DNA of 19,314 bases from Actinomycetota bacterium (lineage in GTDB: Bacteria; Actinomycetota; Actinomycetes; Nanopelagicales; Nanopelagicaceae), in assembly GCA_026392775.1 (NCBI GenBank), contig JAPLBK010000108.1, positions 1 to 19,314 on the forward strand. The letters are read 5' to 3'. Both the position numbers and the translations under genes were made by a program. Shown piece by piece: positions 16,038 to 19,314 of the stretch (position 1 is the stretch's first letter; each line of letters begins with the position of its first letter). A model generated the notes under the pieces. That model was given only the letters and a program-made list of their open reading frames with translations, was not told the origin of the DNA and did not search any database.

Positions 16038-17171
16038 TTACTTCATAAAGTCAGGAACGTCGATCTCATCCTCGGCTACGAGTTCTTCAAAAGTAACTCG
16101 GCGGCGTGGAGTTGAATCTGAGTCTAAATCCAGGGCAACTGAGATTGGGTCGTTGCTTGGAATTGGATTAGCAACCCCACCCAAAGTGGCAGCATCAATA
16201 ACTGGTGTAACAACCTTGCGAGGCTCTCCACCTTCAAAGCCAGCTGCAACTACGGTGATACGAACTTCATCACCTAGCGCATCATCAATAGTTGTTCCAA
16301 AGATAAACTTGGCATTTGGATGCACTGCTGATTGAACTAACTCACACGCCTCATTAACTTCAAACAAACCAAGATCTGATCCACCTGAAATTGAAAGCAA
16401 GACACCCATAGCACCATCAATGGATGCTTCAAGTAGTGGAGAAGAGATAGCTAACTCTGCAGCACGCAGCGCGCGATTTTCTCCACGCGCAGAACCGATA
16501 CCCATTAACGCAGAACCTGCTCCTGACATCACTGCCTTCACATCTGCAAAGTCTAGATTGATTAGACCTGGCTGCGTAATGATCTCTGTAATTCCTTGAA
16601 CACCCGAGAGTAGAACTTGATCGGCGCTCTTGAAAGCATCAGCCAATGTAATGGTGCGATCTGAAATTGCTAGAAGGCGATCATTTGGAATAACAATTAA
16701 TGTATCAACTTCTGCTCTGAGCGCTTCAATCCCAACGTCAGCTTGTGCTGAGCGGAGTTTTGCTTCAAATGAAAATGGACGAGTAACAACACCGATAGTT
16801 AATGCGCCAATATCTTGAGCAATCTTTGCAACAATTGGCGCCGCACCTGTCCCAGTGCCGCCACCTTCACCTGCGGTAACAAAAACCATATCTGCACCAC
16901 GCAAGATTTCTTCGATGTCATCTGCGTGATCAAGTGCTGCTTCGCGACCCTTTTCTGGATCCATGCCAGCACCAAGACCACGTGTTGTTTTTCTACCAAT
17001 ATCTAATTTCACATCTGCATCACTCATTAACAAGTGTTGTGCATCTGTATTAATTGCAATAAACTCAACACCTTTGAGTCCAACATCAATCATGCGATTG
17101 ATTGCATTTACTCCACCGCCACCAATACCAACAACTTTGATGACTGCTAAATAATTCTGCGGTGAAGCCAC
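16038..17171 (-). CDS. ftsZ: Cell division GTPase FtsZ
   Basis: FtsZ is a tubulin-like GTPase that forms the division ring, 377 residues. The GTP-binding signature GGGTGTG is at 103-109, with GIGGGGVNA at 15-23. The T7 synergy loop NLDFADV gives Asp207 and Asp210, which act on GTP of the next subunit. Residues about 316-367 form a short disordered linker. The C-terminal tail EIDVPDFMK is the conserved peptide that binds SepF and other partners; sepF lies in the same gene run. The start is a GTG at 17171 with a strong AAGGAGG at 17184-17178, 6 nt upstream. A 132-nt leader with its own likely promoter separates it from ftsQ, so it can be expressed apart from murC-ftsQ. Confidence 0.98.
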   Translation of the reverse strand: MASPQNYLAVIKVVGIGGGGVNAINRMIDVGLKGVEFIAINTDAQHLLMSDADVKLDIGRKTTRGLGAGMDPEKGREAALDHADDIEEILRGADMVFVTAGEGGGTGTGAAPIVAKIAQDIGALTIGVVTRPFSFEAKLRSAQADVGIEALRAEVDTLIVIPNDRLLAISDRTITLADAFKSADQVLLSGVQGITEIITQPGLINLDFADVKAVMSGAGSALMGIGSARGENRALRAAELAISSPLLEASIDGAMGVLLSISGGSDLGLFEVNEACELVQSAVHPNAKFIFGTTIDDALGDEVRITVVAAGFEGGEPRKVVTPVIDAATLGGVANPIPSNDPISVALDLDSDSTPRRRVTFEELVAEDEIDVPDFMK

Positions 17172-17207
17172 TTGTATCCTCCTTGAGAACCATAAACCTC
17201 TACTTGA

Positions 17208-17236
17208 GCCTTATAATTCAACGTTTTCTATAAGGC
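17208..17236 (-). promoter_or_regulatory. Perfect 8-bp inverted repeat over candidate ftsZ promoter -10 sites
   Basis: GCCTTATA (17208-17215) and TATAAGGC (17229-17236) are perfect reverse complements with a 13-nt spacer that itself contains the palindrome AACGTT (17220-17225). On the minus strand each arm supplies a -10-like hexamer, TATAGA (17232-17227) and TATAAG (17215-17210). TTGCGC at 17253-17248 is a possible -35 for the first, at a short 15-nt spacing. The repeat is a candidate operator. It is unlikely to be a terminator, because no U-tract follows it in the minus direction. Confidence 0.45.
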
Positions 17237-17291
17237 GAACGTAAAGTGCGCAAGGCTCTTAATCAAACACCGACATGACTTATTTATTGTG

Positions 17292-17314
17292 TCGTTAAAA
17301 ACTTTATTTAACGA
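17292..17314 (-). repeat. 8-bp inverted repeat spanning the ftsQ stop codon
   Basis: TCGTTAAA (17292-17299) and TTTAACGA (17307-17314) are perfect reverse complements separated by 7 nt. The loop of the predicted RNA hairpin contains the ftsQ stop codon (17306-17304). The stem is A/T-rich and no U-tract follows, so it does not look like a standard terminator. It could be a weak 3' stabilising hairpin or chance. Confidence 0.4.
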
Positions 17315-17945
17315 TGGGCGCATGTGGTGCAGAGAGATCCATCCGCTTTAACTTTGCATTTTCTGGTTGTGTCAATAAAGCCTTATAAACCTTAGCTTTT
17401 AACTCATTATCTGTTGCTAATCCCCAACGAACTTCAACGTTGCGACCCTCAACATCAACCTTCAAGACATAGGCCCCGGTACTACGGACCTTAAGAATCT
17501 TTAGAGCTGACCTCATCTCATCTGGCAATGAGGTCAAAAACTTCACGGCCGTGACAGCAATTTCAAGGTTGCTAGCCTGAATCTGCGGCAATGTGTCAGG
17601 CAGATTGCCCTTGACCACAAATGCTTTCCCTGATTCATCTATCCCTTGATTATTAAAGATAGCAACCGGTGTTCTAGTTGTAATCGAAATCGTAACTTTG
17701 CCTGAAACCCAATTTCTACTCACTTGTGCATCTTGCACAAAGGCGAATTTTTCATAGCTTGCAGCAACTGCGCGAGGTTCTACTCGTGCAAGCTTTTCCC
17801 CTATTTTGACATTTTGCGGCAAGAACTGATTTGTGCCTTTAACTTCAACTGAGCTCACGGTAAAGAGGGTTGACCAACCTAGGCCATATGAGGCAAGGCC
17901 TAAAATGATTACAGTAGCAAGTGCAATAAGGCGTTTATTTTTCAT
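17304..17945 (-). CDS. ftsQ: Cell division protein FtsQ
   Basis: FtsQ is a bitopic membrane protein that links early and late division proteins and, with FtsL and FtsB, signals septal wall synthesis. It has 213 residues. A short basic cytoplasmic N-terminus (MKNKR) precedes one membrane segment at about 6-24, and the rest is outside the membrane. Residues 28-98 read as the POTRA domain (LFTVSSVEVKGTNQF start), and 100-210 as the beta domain. The long cytoplasmic N-terminal extension of some actinobacterial FtsQ proteins is missing. The ATG at 17945 follows the murC stop with zero spacing (TAAATG), so coupling is likely. Sequence conservation in the family is low; the place between murC and ftsZ carries much of the weight. 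Confidence 0.93.
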   Translation of the reverse strand: MKNKRLIALATVIILGLASYGLGWSTLFTVSSVEVKGTNQFLPQNVKIGEKLARVEPRAVAASYEKFAFVQDAQVSRNWVSGKVTISITTRTPVAIFNNQGIDESGKAFVVKGNLPDTLPQIQASNLEIAVTAVKFLTSLPDEMRSALKILKVRSTGAYVLKVDVEGRNVEVRWGLATDNELKAKVYKALLTQPENAKLKRMDLSAPHAPIVK

Positions 17946-19314
17946 TTATCCGAAACGACGGCTGAGTCCGTCAACGATAATGGGTGCAAGAGAGCTGACA
18001 TCTCCAGCTCCCAGAGTGATGATGACATCTTGAGGTTGGGCAGAATCTATGACTGAATCAGTTACTTCAATGAAATTAGGGATGTATTCGCCATGGCTCA
18101 TTGCATCGGTGATTAAGCGTGATGTGACACCTGTGATTGGTTTTTCACTGGCTGAGTAGACCTCTAGAACTATTGCGCGATCTGCCATATCTAGCGCCTT
18201 GGCAAACTGGGCAGAAAAAGCCTTAGTTCGTGAATAGCGATGTGGTTGGAAAATAACAATTAATCGGCCATCTCCTGCACAGCGACGTGCAGCCTTTAAT
18301 GTGACATCGATTTCTGTGGGGTGATGTCCATAATCATCAATGACTCTAATTCCATGCACCGTTCCTTTTAGTTCAAAGCGACGGCCGGTGCCTCTAAATA
18401 CAGCTAATCCCGTTAATAATTCAGGTGCAGGAAAGCCAAGGTTTAACCCGGTGGCTAAGACCGCTGCAGCGTTAAGTAAATTGTGATGGCCTGGTACTTG
18501 AAGTTCGATGAAACCTACAACTTTACCCCGCCAAATTGCACGGGCACGTGAGCCCATCGCCTCTAAATCAATGGAATCTAAACGTAAATCGCAGCTTTCA
18601 CCGATTCCATAAGAGATTAATCCACACGCTGTCACATTTGCTGCCAATGCTCTGGCCCCTTCATCATCTGCGCAGTAAGTAAGGAAGCCATCGTGGGAAA
18701 TTGTCCCTGCAAACTCCTTAAAGGCAGCAGCCACATCCTCTAGAGTTGCAAAGAAATCAACGTGATCATGTTCAACATTTGTCACAATGGCGCAATAAGG
18801 ATGATATTCAATAAATGAGCCGTCGGATTCATCAGCCTCAGCAACAAATATCTCGCCAGTGCCGCGATGAGCATTAGAACCAGAGGCAGTAATTGTTCCG
18901 CCAATTGCAAAGGATGGATCTGCCCCGCAGGCTTGTAGTGCCACAGCCATCATGGAAGAAGTTGTTGTCTTTCCATGTGTCCCAGCTACAGCAATGCTTT
19001 TAGATTCTGACATCAAAATTGAAAGTGCAGCGGCTCGTGTAAGAGTAGTCAGCTTTAACTCTTGTGCCCGCATGAGCTCTGGGTTTGAAGTTGAGATCGC
19101 AGTTGAGTAAACAACTAAATCAGCACCATCAACATTGCCAGCAGAATGCGCAGTTGCAATCGTTGCACCAAGTGCCTGCAGAGCTTTTACTACTGATGAA
19201 TCTTTAGCATCTGAACCACTGACTGTGATTCCATGAGAGAGTGAGATTCGCGCCAAACCGCTCATGCCTGCGCCACCAATGCCTATGAAGTGGACGCGCT
19301 TACCAATGAGTGAT
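17946..19314 (-). CDS. murC: UDP-N-acetylmuramate--L-alanine ligase MurC (partial, N-terminus outside window)
   Basis: MurC adds L-alanine to UDP-MurNAc with ATP, the first peptide step of peptidoglycan synthesis in the cytoplasm. About 455 residues are visible. An ATG at 19265 is internal: the frame stays open upstream and encodes RVHFIGIGGAGMSGLAR, the Rossmann-like nucleotide-sugar site, so the true start lies a few codons past the right edge. The ATP loop AGTHGKTTTSS lies at about 18986-18954. Further motifs are EADESDGSF, TNVEHDHVDFF, DDYGHHPTEI and FQPHRYSRT, which separate MurC from MurD, MurE and MurF. It joins ftsQ with a TAAATG junction. This is the visible start of the dcw gene run. 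Confidence 0.96.
   Translation of the reverse strand, partial: SLIGKRVHFIGIGGAGMSGLARISLSHGITVSGSDAKDSSVVKALQALGATIATAHSAGNVDGADLVVYSTAISTSNPELMRAQELKLTTLTRAAALSILMSESKSIAVAGTHGKTTTSSMMAVALQACGADPSFAIGGTITASGSNAHRGTGEIFVAEADESDGSFIEYHPYCAIVTNVEHDHVDFFATLEDVAAAFKEFAGTISHDGFLTYCADDEGARALAANVTACGLISYGIGESCDLRLDSIDLEAMGSRARAIWRGKVVGFIELQVPGHHNLLNAAAVLATGLNLGFPAPELLTGLAVFRGTGRRFELKGTVHGIRVIDDYGHHPTEIDVTLKAARRCAGDGRLIVIFQPHRYSRTKAFSAQFAKALDMADRAIVLEVYSASEKPITGVTSRLITDAMSHGEYIPNFIEVTDSVIDSAQPQDVIITLGAGDVSSLAPIIVDGLSRRFG

Noticed and set aside
17208..17236. The ftsZ-leader inverted repeat as an intrinsic terminator
   Set aside because: No U-tract follows on the minus strand and a strong ftsZ ribosome site lies just downstream, so an operator or chance is more likely.
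19263..19265. ATG as the start of MurC
   Set aside because: The frame continues upstream to the window edge and encodes the conserved GIGGAGM nucleotide-binding motif, so this Met is internal.
1..19314. Mobile elements, CRISPR arrays, tRNA/rRNA genes, toxin-antitoxin or defence genes
   Set aside because: I saw no transposase, integrase, spaced direct repeats, cloverleaf or effector motifs; all long frames belong to housekeeping families.

Overview
The window looks like a piece of a streamlined, low-to-moderate G+C actinobacterial chromosome. G+C is judged by eye as mid-40s percent; I did not compute it. The actinobacterial signs are a PriA-type HisA, a lysine-rich TraR/DksA-like protein beside lspA, a translational-type T-box in front of ileS, and the order ftsQ-ftsZ-pgeF-yggS-sepF-yggT. 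Genes are very tightly packed, with many 4-nt overlaps and no intergenic stretch above 300 nt. By inference, the organism is probably a planktonic acI/Nanopelagicales-type actinobacterium (Planktophila/Nanopelagicus group). The sequence alone does not prove that.

Layout on the minus strand, read from right to left in the first half. A nearly continuous gene train starts at about 10.57 kb: TraR/DksA-like protein, lspA, rluD-type pseudouridine synthase, dnaE, hisD, hisC, hisB, hisH, priA (hisA), hisF (cut by the left edge). Spacings run from -4 to 42 nt, so replication, lipoprotein maturation, rRNA modification and histidine synthesis may share transcripts. A good -10 element placed exactly for a leaderless start may give hisD its own promoter.

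Centre, plus strand: a 277-nt divergent intergenic region holds overlapping candidate -10 elements for both directions and an ileS T-box. The T-box has an ATC specifier, a canonical core box and a Shine-Dalgarno-sequestering hairpin. ileS follows. Its 3' end overlaps the convergent yggT by 14 nt, with no visible terminator.

Right part, minus strand: murC (cut by the right edge), ftsQ, a 132-nt leader with two perfect 8-bp inverted repeats, then ftsZ, pgeF, yggS, sepF and yggT. This is the downstream end of the division and cell-wall (dcw) cluster. No divIVA/wag31 gene lies beyond yggT, where many actinobacteria carry it.

Every protein gene was placed in a known family. I see no mobile element, CRISPR array, tRNA, rRNA or defence island, and no convincing undescribed multi-gene system. 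The observations most worth checking are regulatory: the T-box hairpin with a U-tract ending at the start codon, two leaderless-start predictions, the ftsZ-leader inverted repeat and the divergent overlapping promoters. The histone-H1-like tail on the TraR/DksA protein is the most notable protein feature.
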